Assembly: GCF_001425825.1 (NCBI RefSeq)
Contig: NZ_LMDM01000047.1
Location: 49,862-113,861 of the forward strand
Direction: 5' to 3'
DNA length: 64,000 bases
Origin: Rhizobacter sp. Root1238
Lineage (GTDB): Bacteria > Pseudomonadota > Gammaproteobacteria > Burkholderiales > Burkholderiaceae_C
The position numbers and the translations under genes were made by a program. Under the pieces are notes generated by a model, which saw only the letters and a program-made list of their open reading frames with translations, did not search any database and was not told the DNA's origin. Below are positions 20,807-28,576 of the stretch, in pieces (position 1 is the first letter of the stretch; each line of letters begins with the position of its first letter).

Positions 20807-22618
20807 ATGGTGTCGAACAGGAATTCCGTGTCGTCGTGGCGTGCCGTCCTCACCGCCGCGCTGTTGTCGGTGGCCGCAGCCGGCCCGGCGCTGGCCGACG
20901 TGCCGGCGCTGTCGGTGCGCGGCAACCAGCTGCTGGTGGGCGGCACGCCCGGCAGCCTGTCGGGCGTCAGCTACTACTGGAGCAACAACGGCTGGCCGGG
21001 CGCGCGCTTCTACAACGCGAGCACGGTGGGCTGGCTGAAGTCGGACTGGAAGGCCACGGTCGTGCGCGCGGCGATGGGCGTGGACGAAGCCGGCGGCTAC
21101 CTGCAGGACCCGGCATCGAACAAGGCGCGCCTGAAGGCGGTGGTCGACGCGGCGATCGCGAACGACCTGTACGTGATCATCGACTGGCATTCGCACTACG
21201 CCTACCAGTACCAGGCGCAGGCGATCGAGTTCTTCCAGGAGATGGCGCGCACCTACGGCAAGAACAACCACGTCATCTACGAGATCTACAACGAACCGAA
21301 GAACGACGCGAGCTGGAGCGGCAACGTCAAGCCGTATGCGCAGGCGGTGATCGGCGCGATCCGCGCGATCGACCCCGACAACCTGGTCATCGTCGGCTCG
21401 CCGAACTGGTCGCAGGACGCCGACGTGGCGTCGCGCGACCCGATCACCGGCTACGCGAACATCGCCTACACGCTGCACTTCTATGCCGGCACGCACGGCC
21501 AGTTCCTGCGCGACAAGGCGAGCACGGCGATGGCCAACGGCCTGGCGCTGTTCGTCACCGAATGGGGCTCGGTGAATGCCGACGGCAACGGCGGCGTCGC
21601 CACCGACGAGACCAATGCCTGGGTCGCCTTCATGAAGGCCCACAACCTGAGCAATGCCAACTGGGCGCTCGACGATGCGCCGGAAGGCTCGGCCGCGCTC
21701 GCCTCGGGCGCCAGCTCGACCGGCGGCTGGCCGGAATCGGCGCTGACCGCGTCCGGCAAGCTCGCGCGCAGCATTGTGCGGGGCTGGGGCGGCACGCCGC
21801 CGCCGGCCGCCTGCGCCAACACCGCGCTGCCGGCGAAGCTGCAGGCCGAGAGCTGGTGCCAGATGTCGGGCGTGCAGGTCGAAGCCACCACCGATGCGGA
21901 CGGCGGCAGCAACCTCGGCCACATCGACGCCGGCGACTGGATGACCTATGCGGTCGACGTGCCGGCCGACGGCAACTACCGCGTCTCGTACCGCGTCGCG
22001 GCGGCCGCCGGCGGCGCGAGCCTGCAACTGGAGCAGGGCGGCGGCACGCCGGTGTTCGGCACGGTCGACATCGCCGGCACCGGCGGCTGGCAGAACTGGT
22101 CGACGGTGTCGCACGTGGTCGCGCTGAAGGCCGGCAAGCAGGTGCTCGGCGTGTCGACGAAGACCGGCGGCTTCAACCTGAACTGGCTGCAGGTGGAGCG
22201 GGCCGACGGCAGCGGGTCGACGCCGCTCGCGACGGTGAAGGCCAGCACCTTCTCGCAGATGAGCGGCGTGCAGACCGAGGCCACCTCCGACGCCGGCGGC
22301 GGCCAGTCGGTCGGCTACATCGACGCCGGCGACTGGCTGTCGTATGCCGGCACGCCGATCACGGTGCCGAGCACCGGCACCTACACGATCGCGTTCCGGG
22401 TCGCGAGCCTGAATGGCGGCGGCTGGTTCTCGTTCGAGGAGGCCGGCGGCGCACCGGTGTATGCGACCGTGTCGGTGCCGGCCACCGGCGGCTGGCAGAA
22501 CTGGACGACGATCAAGGCGACGCTGACGCTGACCGCGGGCACGCACAAGTTCGGCTTCAAGGCGCAGAGTGGCGGCTGGAACCTGAACTGGTTCAGCGTG
22601 ACACCGGGCGTGCAGTGA
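20807..22618 (+). CDS. GH5-family endoglucanase with two CBM6 modules
   Basis: Secreted glycoside hydrolase of 603 residues. Signal peptide 1-30 (cleavage GPALA/DVPAL), GH5 catalytic domain about 31-330 with acid/base E163 in YNEPKN and nucleophile E252 in VTEWGS, then two CBM6-type modules (about 343-465 and 480-603) with repeated GYIDAGDW / TGGWQNW / NLNWLQV motifs. It probably hydrolyses beta-1,4-glucan. GGGGAG four bases before 20807 fixes the start rather than the in-frame ATG at 20777. A LacI-type site overlaps the leader. Confidence 0.93.
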   Translation: MVSNRNSVSSWRAVLTAALLSVAAAGPALADVPALSVRGNQLLVGGTPGSLSGVSYYWSNNGWPGARFYNASTVGWLKSDWKATVVRAAMGVDEAGGYLQDPASNKARLKAVVDAAIANDLYVIIDWHSHYAYQYQAQAIEFFQEMARTYGKNNHVIYEIYNEPKNDASWSGNVKPYAQAVIGAIRAIDPDNLVIVGSPNWSQDADVASRDPITGYANIAYTLHFYAGTHGQFLRDKASTAMANGLALFVTEWGSVNADGNGGVATDETNAWVAFMKAHNLSNANWALDDAPEGSAALASGASSTGGWPESALTASGKLARSIVRGWGGTPPPAACANTALPAKLQAESWCQMSGVQVEATTDADGGSNLGHIDAGDWMTYAVDVPADGNYRVSYRVAAAAGGASLQLEQGGGTPVFGTVDIAGTGGWQNWSTVSHVVALKAGKQVLGVSTKTGGFNLNWLQVERADGSGSTPLATVKASTFSQMSGVQTEATSDAGGGQSVGYIDAGDWLSYAGTPITVPSTGTYTIAFRVASLNGGGWFSFEEAGGAPVYATVSVPATGGWQNWTTIKATLTLTAGTHKFGFKAQSGGWNLNWFSVTPGVQ

Positions 22619-22643
22619 GGTGAGCGCGGCAGCCGTGGGCGGC

Positions 22644-23045
22644 TCACCATCCCTTGCCAGGCTTGTCGGGCTGTCGCTGGGTGATCTTGGCCGACTTCAC
22701 CTGCTCGCGCGTGAACAGGAACAAGCTCTCAGGGCTTCGCTCGCCGCGCTCGACCTCGCGTTCGAGCTGCGCATTCCTGGCGGCAATCGACGGGTCTCCG
22801 GTGTAGCGCTTCCGGCGGCGGGTCTTTCCAGGCGGGGAGGTCACATGGGCGAGCATGCGGTCCAGCACGCCGCGATCTCCCTGCAGCAACAGCAGCGACT
22901 CTTCCATCGTGATGCCCGCAGCATCGAGGGCGGCGCCTAACCTCACCCAGTACTCGACTTGTTCCGCGAGCGAACGATGGACCGCCATGCCGGCTGCTGC
23001 GGCAAGGTCATACACACCATCGGACACGCGGATCGATTTGGCCAT
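22644..23045 (-). CDS. ParD-like antitoxin-family protein
   Basis: 133-residue protein. Its N-terminus (MAKSIRVSDGVYDLAAAAG, then HRSLAEQVEYWVRLG) matches the ParD-like antitoxin family (PF11903 type), a ribbon-helix-helix-like DNA-binding group. The C-terminal half is basic and hydrophilic (PGKTRRRKRYTGD). No toxin gene is adjacent on either side, so it is an orphan or a stand-alone regulator. An inverted repeat lies just upstream of its start. Confidence 0.75.
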   Translation of the reverse strand: MAKSIRVSDGVYDLAAAAGMAVHRSLAEQVEYWVRLGAALDAAGITMEESLLLLQGDRGVLDRMLAHVTSPPGKTRRRKRYTGDPSIAARNAQLEREVERGERSPESLFLFTREQVKSAKITQRQPDKPGKGW

Positions 23046-23054
23046 CGTGCCATC

Positions 23055-23077
23055 TTATGTGGCATTTGGCGACATAA
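23055..23077. promoter_or_regulatory. Inverted repeat upstream of the ParD-like gene
   Basis: TTATGT (23055-23060) and ACATAA (23072-23077) form a 6-bp inverted repeat with an 11-base spacer, ending 10 bases before the ParD-like start codon on the minus strand. A TGCCA/TGGCA pair (23048-23064) overlaps it. Possible autoregulatory operator. Confidence 0.35.
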
Positions 23078-23087
23078 CAAGAAGGCC

Positions 23088-23969
23088 TCAGCACCCCCCG
23101 AACGCCCTCGCCACCCGCACCAGCTTGTCCGGATTGCGCTGCACGTGGATGCGCACGATGCGCTCGCCGTCGGTCTCGCACGACTGCGCCGATTCGAGCA
23201 CGCCGTTGAAGAAGCGCAGCAGGCCCCATTCGCCGTTGATCAGCGCGAGCTCGACGCGCAACTCGTCTTTCCACCGCAGGTTGGCCGAGAAGAGCAGCTG
23301 CGCGATGCGCTGGCCGCCCAGCATCGGCCGCCCGAAGCTCGGCACCTTGCCGCCGCCGTCGCCGATCAGCTCGGCATCCTCGGCCAGCATCGCCTTCAGC
23401 GCCGAGAAATCGCCTCCGGTCAGCGCCTGCGCGAAACGGCCCAGCAGGCGCCGGTGCGTGTCGGGCGACACCTCGAAGCGCGGCTGCTCCTCGCGCAACT
23501 GCACGCGGGCGCGGTGCACCAGCTGGCGGCAGGCGGCCTCGCTCTTGCCGATGGTGCTGGCCAGTTCGTCGTAGTCGGCGTCGAACACCTCGCGCAGCAG
23601 GAAGGCGGCGCGCGCCTCGGGCGTCAGGCGCTCCAGCATCAGCAGGAAGGCGACCGACAGGTTGTCGGCACGCTCCAGCATCTGCTCCGGCGAATCGGGC
23701 GAATCGGTCAGCACCGGCTCGGGCAGCCACAGGCCGGCGTAGTGCTCGCGCTGGACCTTCGCGGCGCGCAGCCGGTTGATCGACAGGCGGGTCGCGACGG
23801 TGACCAGCCAGCCGGTCGGGTCGTCGCGCGCGACGTAGTCGGCCTCGTGCCAGCGCAGCCAGGTGTCCTGCACCACTTCCTCGGCCTCGGCCAGCGAGCC
23901 GAGCATGCGGTAGGCGATGCCGCGCAGCCGGGGGCGCAGGCCGTTGAAGGTGAGCGAGGCGGTGTCCAT
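23088..23969 (-). CDS. ECF41-group RNA polymerase sigma factor (SigJ-like)
   Basis: 293-residue ECF sigma factor with region 2 (RMLGSLAEAEEVVQDTWLRW), the linker motif WLPEP (81-85), region 4 (LSVAFLLMLERLTPEARAAF) and a C-terminal SnoaL-like extension carrying DGGGK (204-208) and NPDKL. These are hallmarks of ECF41 factors, where the fused domain controls activity in place of an anti-sigma factor. The ATG at 23969 is used; no Shine-Dalgarno sequence precedes it, and the promoter motif lies only 7 bases upstream, so the mRNA may be leaderless. The SDR gene lies 37 bases upstream on the same strand. Confidence 0.92.
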   Translation of the reverse strand: MDTASLTFNGLRPRLRGIAYRMLGSLAEAEEVVQDTWLRWHEADYVARDDPTGWLVTVATRLSINRLRAAKVQREHYAGLWLPEPVLTDSPDSPEQMLERADNLSVAFLLMLERLTPEARAAFLLREVFDADYDELASTIGKSEAACRQLVHRARVQLREEQPRFEVSPDTHRRLLGRFAQALTGGDFSALKAMLAEDAELIGDGGGKVPSFGRPMLGGQRIAQLLFSANLRWKDELRVELALINGEWGLLRFFNGVLESAQSCETDGERIVRIHVQRNPDKLVRVARAFGGC

Positions 23970-23976
23970 CGAAGGA

Positions 23977-24004
23977 GAACGTTCGAGGGACCCATTCTGT
24001 GACA
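23977..24004 (-). promoter_or_regulatory. ECF41-type promoter for the sigma factor gene
   Basis: On the minus strand: TGTCACA (24004-23998), 16 bases, CGTTC (23981-23977), 7 bases, ATG. As remembered, ECF41 factors recognise TGTCACA-N16-CGTC. The same element with identical spacing to the ATG occurs before the LysR gene, supporting autoregulation. Confidence 0.7.
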
Positions 24005-24006
24005 AC

Positions 24007-24759
24007 CTAGGCTTGCGCGGCGAACCACTGCGCGAACGTCACCTGGCCGAGGCGTGCGTTGTCGCCCGCCACCAGCGTGCGGTCGTCGATCTCGGCACCG
24101 AAGTAGCGCGACTGCGCGTCCGCGACGACGCGGCGCGGGTCACCCTTGGCGACCAGGAAGCGCTGCACCAGCTCGGCCAGCCGGATGCGCTCCGGGCCGC
24201 CGATCTCGACCGTCGTGCGCAGCGGCTTGCCGAGCGCCACGTCGTGCATCGCCTCGGCCACGTCGTCCGACGAGATCGGCTGCACGAAGGCCGGCGACAG
24301 CCGCACCGTCTGGCCGTCGGCCTCGGTGCCCGATTGCGCGATGCCGCCGAGGAACTCGAAGAACTGCGTCGAGTGCACCAGCGAGTACGGCAGCGGCGAG
24401 GCCTTGATCAGCGCCTCTTGCGCGAGCTTGGCGCGGAAGTACCCGCTCGCCTGCAGCCGCTCGGTGCCGACCACCGACAGCGCGACGAGGTGCCCGACGT
24501 CCGCGGCGGCGGCCGCGGCCAGCAGGTTGCGGGTCGAGGTCTGGAAGAAGCTCATCACCGCGTCGTCGGCGAACGACGGCGAGTTCGACACGTCGACCAC
24601 CACCTTCGCGCCGGCCAGCGCGGCGGCCAGGCCCTCGCCGGTCAGCGTGTTGACGCCGGAATTGGGCGAGGCGGCGAGCACCTCGTGGCCGCTGCGGGCG
24701 AGGCGTTGCACGAGCTTGCTGCCGATCAGGCCGGAGCCGCCGATCACGACGATCTTCAT
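24007..24759 (-). CDS. NmrA/SDR-like NAD(P)-binding oxidoreductase
   Basis: 250-residue atypical short-chain dehydrogenase. The dinucleotide-binding motif GGSGLIGS lies at residues 8-15, followed by VVDVSNSPSFADDAVMSFF and a YFRAKLAQEALI helix in place of the classical YxxxK site. Such proteins are common partners of ECF41 sigma factors. It is the first gene of the pair with the sigma factor, and it is divergent from the LysR gene, with the 43-bp box between them. Substrate unknown. Confidence 0.88.
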   Translation of the reverse strand: MKIVVIGGSGLIGSKLVQRLARSGHEVLAASPNSGVNTLTGEGLAAALAGAKVVVDVSNSPSFADDAVMSFFQTSTRNLLAAAAAADVGHLVALSVVGTERLQASGYFRAKLAQEALIKASPLPYSLVHSTQFFEFLGGIAQSGTEADGQTVRLSPAFVQPISSDDVAEAMHDVALGKPLRTTVEIGGPERIRLAELVQRFLVAKGDPRRVVADAQSRYFGAEIDDRTLVAGDNARLGQVTFAQWFAAQA

Positions 24760-24820
24760 GGTGGGCTTTCAGAGTTGCGAAGGGTGGGTGGATGCTAGGA
24801 AGCGCATCCCGCCGCCGGAA

Positions 24821-24863
24821 GCCCTGCGGGAGGGACCACGCTGTTGCCCGCCGCGCACCAATC
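24821..24863. promoter_or_regulatory. 43-bp box, copy A (SDR / LysR intergenic)
   Basis: A 43-base element between the divergent SDR and LysR genes. A second copy, identical at 37 of 43 positions, lies upstream of the AhpD-like gene at 26472-26514. It includes GGGACCACGCTGTTG and GCACCAATC. A likely LysR-type activator site shared by the three transcription units. Confidence 0.65.
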
Positions 24864-24879
24864 TTTTTTTTCGGTGGCG

Positions 24880-24907
24880 TGTCACAAGGCCCGGGGCTCG
24901 CGTGTTC
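24880..24907 (+). promoter_or_regulatory. ECF41-type promoter for the LysR gene
   Basis: TGTCACA (24880-24886), 16 bases, TGTTC (24903-24907), 7 bases, ATG at 24915. The architecture and spacing are the same as upstream of the ECF41 gene, with one change in the -10 element (TGTTC for CGTTC). Confidence 0.6.
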
Positions 24908-24914
24908 TACAGGC

Positions 24915-25904
24915 ATGGACACCTCGAACCCGCTCGCTTCACCCCCGGCCGGCGACACGCTGGCCGCCAGTTTCGCGGCCAGCTATGCCGGCGTGGTCGC
25001 CTTCATCGCCGTCGTCGACGAAGGCAGCTTCGCGAAAGCTGCCGACCGGCTCGGCATCGGCCGCTCGGCGGTCAGCCGCAGCGTGCAGAAACTGGAGGCC
25101 CAGCTCGACGCCCGGCTGTTCCACCGCACCACGCGCAGCACGGCGCTGACGCGCGAGGGCGAGCTGTTCCATGCGAACTGCCGGGTCGGCGTCGACCACA
25201 TCCAGCAGGCGCTGGACGACATGCGCGAACTGCGCCAGGGCCCGCCGCGCGGGCCGCTGCGCATCGTGTCGACGGTGGGCTTCGGCCGCAAGGTGGTGGC
25301 GCCGCTGCTGCGCGGCTTCCAGGCGCGCTACCCGGAGATCGCGCTCGACCTGCGGCTCGACGACCGCCCGGCCGATTTCACCGCCGACGGCATCGACGTC
25401 GCCTTCCGCGACGGCCGCCTGGACGACAGCCAGGTGATCGCGAAACGGCTGATCCCGATGCGCCTGGCGGTGGTCGCATCGCCGGGCTACGCGCGCGAGC
25501 ACGGGCTGCCGCGCAGCGTCGACGAGCTGGCGGCGCACCGCTGCATCAACCTGCGGCTGGCGTCGAGGCGGGTGCGGGACTGGGAGTTCAAGGTCGATGG
25601 CCAGCCGCGCAAGCTGGTGCCGCCGTCGCAGCACACCTTCAACGATGCCGACCTGGTGCTGCAGGCCGCGCTGGACGGCCAGGGCCTCGCGCAGGTGGCC
25701 GCCTACCAGGCCGGCGAGCTGCTGCGCAGCGGCCAGCTGGTGACCTGCCTGGAGGACCAGGCACCGGACGACGGCGGCCACTACCTGTGCTACCTGAGCC
25801 GCCGCCAGTTGCCGGCGCGCATCCGGGTGTTCATCGACCACATGAGCACCGAGATGCGTGCGCTCGACTTCGACTGCCCGCTGGCGGCGACGGCGCTCAG
25901 CTGA
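24915..25904 (+). CDS. LysR-family transcriptional regulator
   Basis: 329-residue LysR protein: N-terminal winged HTH (FIAVVDEGSFAKAADRLGIGRSAVSRSVQKLEAQLDARLFHRTTRS, about residues 29-74) and a substrate-binding domain with VGFGRKVVAPLL and GIDVAFRDGRL. The ATG at 24915 is chosen because it lies at the end of a promoter-like element with the same 7-base gap as the ECF41 gene. It is divergent from the SDR-sigma pair and upstream of the convergent AhpD-like gene, so it is the natural candidate to bind both 43-bp boxes. Confidence 0.93.
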   Translation: MDTSNPLASPPAGDTLAASFAASYAGVVAFIAVVDEGSFAKAADRLGIGRSAVSRSVQKLEAQLDARLFHRTTRSTALTREGELFHANCRVGVDHIQQALDDMRELRQGPPRGPLRIVSTVGFGRKVVAPLLRGFQARYPEIALDLRLDDRPADFTADGIDVAFRDGRLDDSQVIAKRLIPMRLAVVASPGYAREHGLPRSVDELAAHRCINLRLASRRVRDWEFKVDGQPRKLVPPSQHTFNDADLVLQAALDGQGLAQVAAYQAGELLRSGQLVTCLEDQAPDDGGHYLCYLSRRQLPARIRVFIDHMSTEMRALDFDCPLAATALS

Positions 25905-26376
25905 GCTTGGCCTTGTCGAGGCCGAACGCGGTGTCGGACGAGCCCGGCACGGTGCGGAACGCGACGTTGATGCGGTTCCACGCGTTGATGTTCATCACGA
26001 CGTAGGTCAGGTCGGTCAGCTCCTTCTCGGACAGCTGGCCGCGCACGCGCTCGTAGATCTCGTCGGGCACGCCCTGCGGCGACAGCGTGGTCAGCGCCTC
26101 GGTCCAGGCCAGCGCGGCGCGCTCGCGCGGTTCGAACAGCGTCGACTCGCGCCAGATCGCGAGGTGGTGCAGGCGCAGCGGGCGCTCGCCGTGCATCGTC
26201 GCCTGCTTGATGTGCATGTCGACGCAGAAGCCGCAGCCGTTGATCTGCGAGGCGCGGATCGAGACCAGGTCGTGGATCTTCTCCTCGATCGTGCTGTCAT
26301 GCACCGCGGTGCTGAACGCGACGAACTTCTTGAATAGTTCGGGCGCCTGCTGAACGTAATTGATGCGTTGGGTCAT
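25897..26376 (-). CDS. AhpD-like / carboxymuconolactone decarboxylase-family protein
   Basis: 159-residue peroxidase-like protein with the redox motif C48-G-F-C51 followed by H55 (NGCGFCVDMHIKQ), as in AhpD alkylhydroperoxidases. ECF41 neighbourhoods typically encode such a protein together with an oxidoreductase or epimerase, and this window has both. GAAGGAG six bases upstream of 26376 fixes the start. It probably reduces organic peroxides. Its 3' end overlaps the convergent LysR gene by 8 bases. Confidence 0.92.
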   Translation of the reverse strand: MTQRINYVQQAPELFKKFVAFSTAVHDSTIEEKIHDLVSIRASQINGCGFCVDMHIKQATMHGERPLRLHHLAIWRESTLFEPRERAALAWTEALTTLSPQGVPDEIYERVRGQLSEKELTDLTYVVMNINAWNRINVAFRTVPGSSDTAFGLDKAKLS

Positions 26377-26471
26377 CACATGCTCCTTCGTGTCCCCAGT
26401 GCGGCTGGGGTGCCCGGGTTCTGCGGAGTGCGGAATGGGCAGATCGTAGGAGCCGGGTGCGCGCCGCGGTA

Positions 26472-26514
26472 GGCCTGCGGCGGGGACCACGGTGTTGACC
26501 GCCGGGCACCAATC
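26472..26514. promoter_or_regulatory. 43-bp box, copy B (upstream of AhpD-like gene)
   Basis: Identical to copy A at 37 of 43 aligned positions with no gaps. It ends about 96 bases upstream of the AhpD-like ATG. It contains GGGGACCACGGTGTTGACC and GCACCAATC, with a GGTG/CACC dyad on the minus strand. Confidence 0.65.
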
Positions 26515-26535
26515 GGGCCGGCGTCGCGCTTCAGG

Positions 26536-26760
26536 TCAGGCCGACGGCGGCGTCAGCTTGCGAACCTGCGCGGCCACGTCGGTGAGCTGGATCTTCAGCG
26601 CGTCGATCTCGCCGTCGATCGCTTCCGAGAAGGTCTCCAGCAACGCGCCGAAGGCCTTCACGTCCTCGTTGTCGGCCCAGCCGTTGGCCTGGGCCAGGCC
26701 CTGGAACTTCTTCGCAATGCGCTCGGCCGTGATGCCGGACCTGGTGTGCGTGGCGTTCAT
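26536..26760 (-). CDS. Small helical hypothetical protein (74 aa)
   Basis: 74-residue acidic, helix-rich protein (MNATHTRSGITAERIAKKF, then LLETFSEAIDGEIDALKIQL), probably coiled-coil. AGGGGA precedes the ATG with suitable spacing. It sits between the AhpD-like gene and the GH16 gene and is divergent from the latter. No family recognised. Confidence 0.65.
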   Translation of the reverse strand: MNATHTRSGITAERIAKKFQGLAQANGWADNEDVKAFGALLETFSEAIDGEIDALKIQLTDVAAQVRKLTPPSA

Positions 26761-26844
26761 GGTGTTTCCCCTGAGTGAGTGGTGTGGATCGCCATCGTGC
26801 CACCGTCGCGCCGCCCGGCCGGCGCGTTGCAAAGTGGTGCCTTC

Positions 26845-26858
26845 TGAAACCGCTTGCA
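26845..26858. promoter_or_regulatory. LacI-family operator-like site before GH16 gene
   Basis: TGAAACCGCTTGCA fits TGNNANCGNTNNCA with 5 of 7 symmetric pairs, 85 bases before the GH16 ATG. It resembles the site before the GH5 gene, suggesting one LacI-type regulator encoded elsewhere. Confidence 0.45.
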
Positions 26859-26943
26859 AAACCGCTAGGATCCGGCCATGGGCGCCGTCAGAGTGCCCGG
26901 CAGCCGCGCCGATCGCCACACACATTTCGTTGGAGGACAACCC

Positions 26944-28509
26944 ATGAAGAAACTGCGACCCTTGCTTGCGCTGCTGCTGGGCCTGCTCGGCGCGCCATTC
27001 GCGTTCGCGCAGAACTGGCAGCTGGTCTGGCAGGACGAATTCCACGGCAGCATCAGCCCCGACTGGGTCTTCGAGACCGGCACCGGCTCGGGCGGCTGGG
27101 GCAACAACGAGCAGCAGTACTACCGGCGCGAGAACGCGACGGTCGAGAACGACGCGTTGGTCATCACCGCGAAGCGCGAGGATTTCGGCGGCATGCGCTA
27201 CACCTCGGCGCGCATGAAGACGCAGGGCAGGAAGAGCTTCAAGTTCGGCCGCATCGAGGCGCGCATCGCGCTGCCGGGCAAGCAGGGCACCTGGCCGGCG
27301 TTCTGGATGCTGGGCAGCAACATCTCGACCGTCGGCTGGCCCGCGTCGGGCGAGATCGACATCATGGAGCAGATCAACACCGGCGCCGACGTCTACGGCA
27401 CGGTGCACTGGCAGGCCGCCAACGGCAGCTACGCGTCGTACGGCGGGCACGTGGCCACCAGCATCAACAGCTACCACGTGTATGCGGTCGAGTGGGACAC
27501 GAACACCATCAAGTGGTTCGTCGACGGCGCGCAGTACCACGTGATCGACATCAGCAACAACGCCGGCGGCACCGATGAGTTCCAGCGCGATTTCTTCCTG
27601 CTGCTGAACATGGCGGTGGGTGGCAACTGGCCGGGCTTCAACATCGACGAAGGCGCGCTGCCGGCGCGCATGCTGGTCGACTACGTGCGGGTCTACCAGC
27701 CCGGCACCACGACCACGACGCAGGCGGCCTGGACCAGCCAGAACATCAACGGCAACGTGATCCGCCACGCGGCAAGCCGCGGCCGCATCGACCCGGCCGG
27801 CAGCGTGTCGCCGATCGCCGACGGCAACTGGACGATGGTGCCGGGCCTGGCCGGCGGCGGCGTGTCGTTCCAGTCGGTGAACTACCCGAACAGCTACCTG
27901 CGCCACCGCAACGGCGAGGTCTGGCTCGACGCGAACGACAACTCGACGCTGTTCCGCCAGGATGCGACCTTCAACCAGCGTGCGGGCCTGGCCAACGCCG
28001 GCGCGACCTCGTTCGAATCCTGGAACTTCCCCGGCCGCTACCTGCGCCACCGCAATTCGCTGCTGTACGTCGAGGGCATCTCGAGCGACGGCGACCGCAA
28101 TGACGCGACCTTCGCGCGCACGCCGCTGCTGCAGGGCTCGGCGATCACGCTCGAGGCCGAGAACTACGCGGTGCAGCAGGGCATGACGGCCGAAGCCTGC
28201 ACCGAAGGCGGGCAGAACCTCGGCTACATCGACGCCAACGACTGGGTGGTGTGGGACGTCAACGTGCCGAGCAGCGGAACGTGGACGGTGCAGTACCGCG
28301 TCGCGAGCCAGAGCGGTGGTGGCGTGCTGCAACTGGAGCGTGCCGGCGGCACGCAGGTGTACGGCAGCCTCGGCGTGCCGGCGACCGGCGGCTGGCAGAA
28401 CTGGACCACGGTCTCGCACCAGGTGCAGCTGAGCGCCGGGCAGCAGCAGATCGCGGTGAAGGCGCTGCAGGGGGGATGGAATCTGAACTGGATCAAGCTC
28501 AGCCGCTGA
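26944..28509 (+). CDS. GH16-family beta-glucanase with AbfB (CBM42-like) and CBM6 modules
   Basis: Secreted 521-residue hydrolase. Signal peptide 1-22 (cleavage FAFA/QNW), GH16 catalytic domain to about residue 255 with the EIDIME motif (E137 nucleophile, D139, E142 acid/base), an AbfB-like beta-trefoil about 260-395 (repeated NSYLRHRN / GRYLRHRN), and a C-terminal CBM6. The EIDIME form suggests a laminarinase-type beta-1,3-glucanase. GGAGG seven bases before 26944 fixes the start. The arabinose-binding type module is unusual company for GH16. Confidence 0.92.
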   Translation: MKKLRPLLALLLGLLGAPFAFAQNWQLVWQDEFHGSISPDWVFETGTGSGGWGNNEQQYYRRENATVENDALVITAKREDFGGMRYTSARMKTQGRKSFKFGRIEARIALPGKQGTWPAFWMLGSNISTVGWPASGEIDIMEQINTGADVYGTVHWQAANGSYASYGGHVATSINSYHVYAVEWDTNTIKWFVDGAQYHVIDISNNAGGTDEFQRDFFLLLNMAVGGNWPGFNIDEGALPARMLVDYVRVYQPGTTTTTQAAWTSQNINGNVIRHAASRGRIDPAGSVSPIADGNWTMVPGLAGGGVSFQSVNYPNSYLRHRNGEVWLDANDNSTLFRQDATFNQRAGLANAGATSFESWNFPGRYLRHRNSLLYVEGISSDGDRNDATFARTPLLQGSAITLEAENYAVQQGMTAEACTEGGQNLGYIDANDWVVWDVNVPSSGTWTVQYRVASQSGGGVLQLERAGGTQVYGSLGVPATGGWQNWTTVSHQVQLSAGQQQIAVKALQGGWNLNWIKLSR

Positions 28510-28576
28510 GTATCGGCGCGGCTTCAGGCGGAGGCGAGGGTCGGCATGGCGGGCGCTCCGTCATGCGTTGGAGGGC

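Noticed and set aside
24792-24914. N-terminal extension of the LysR protein
   Set aside because: It would be translated through the 43-bp box and the promoter-like element; the ATG at 24915 fits better.
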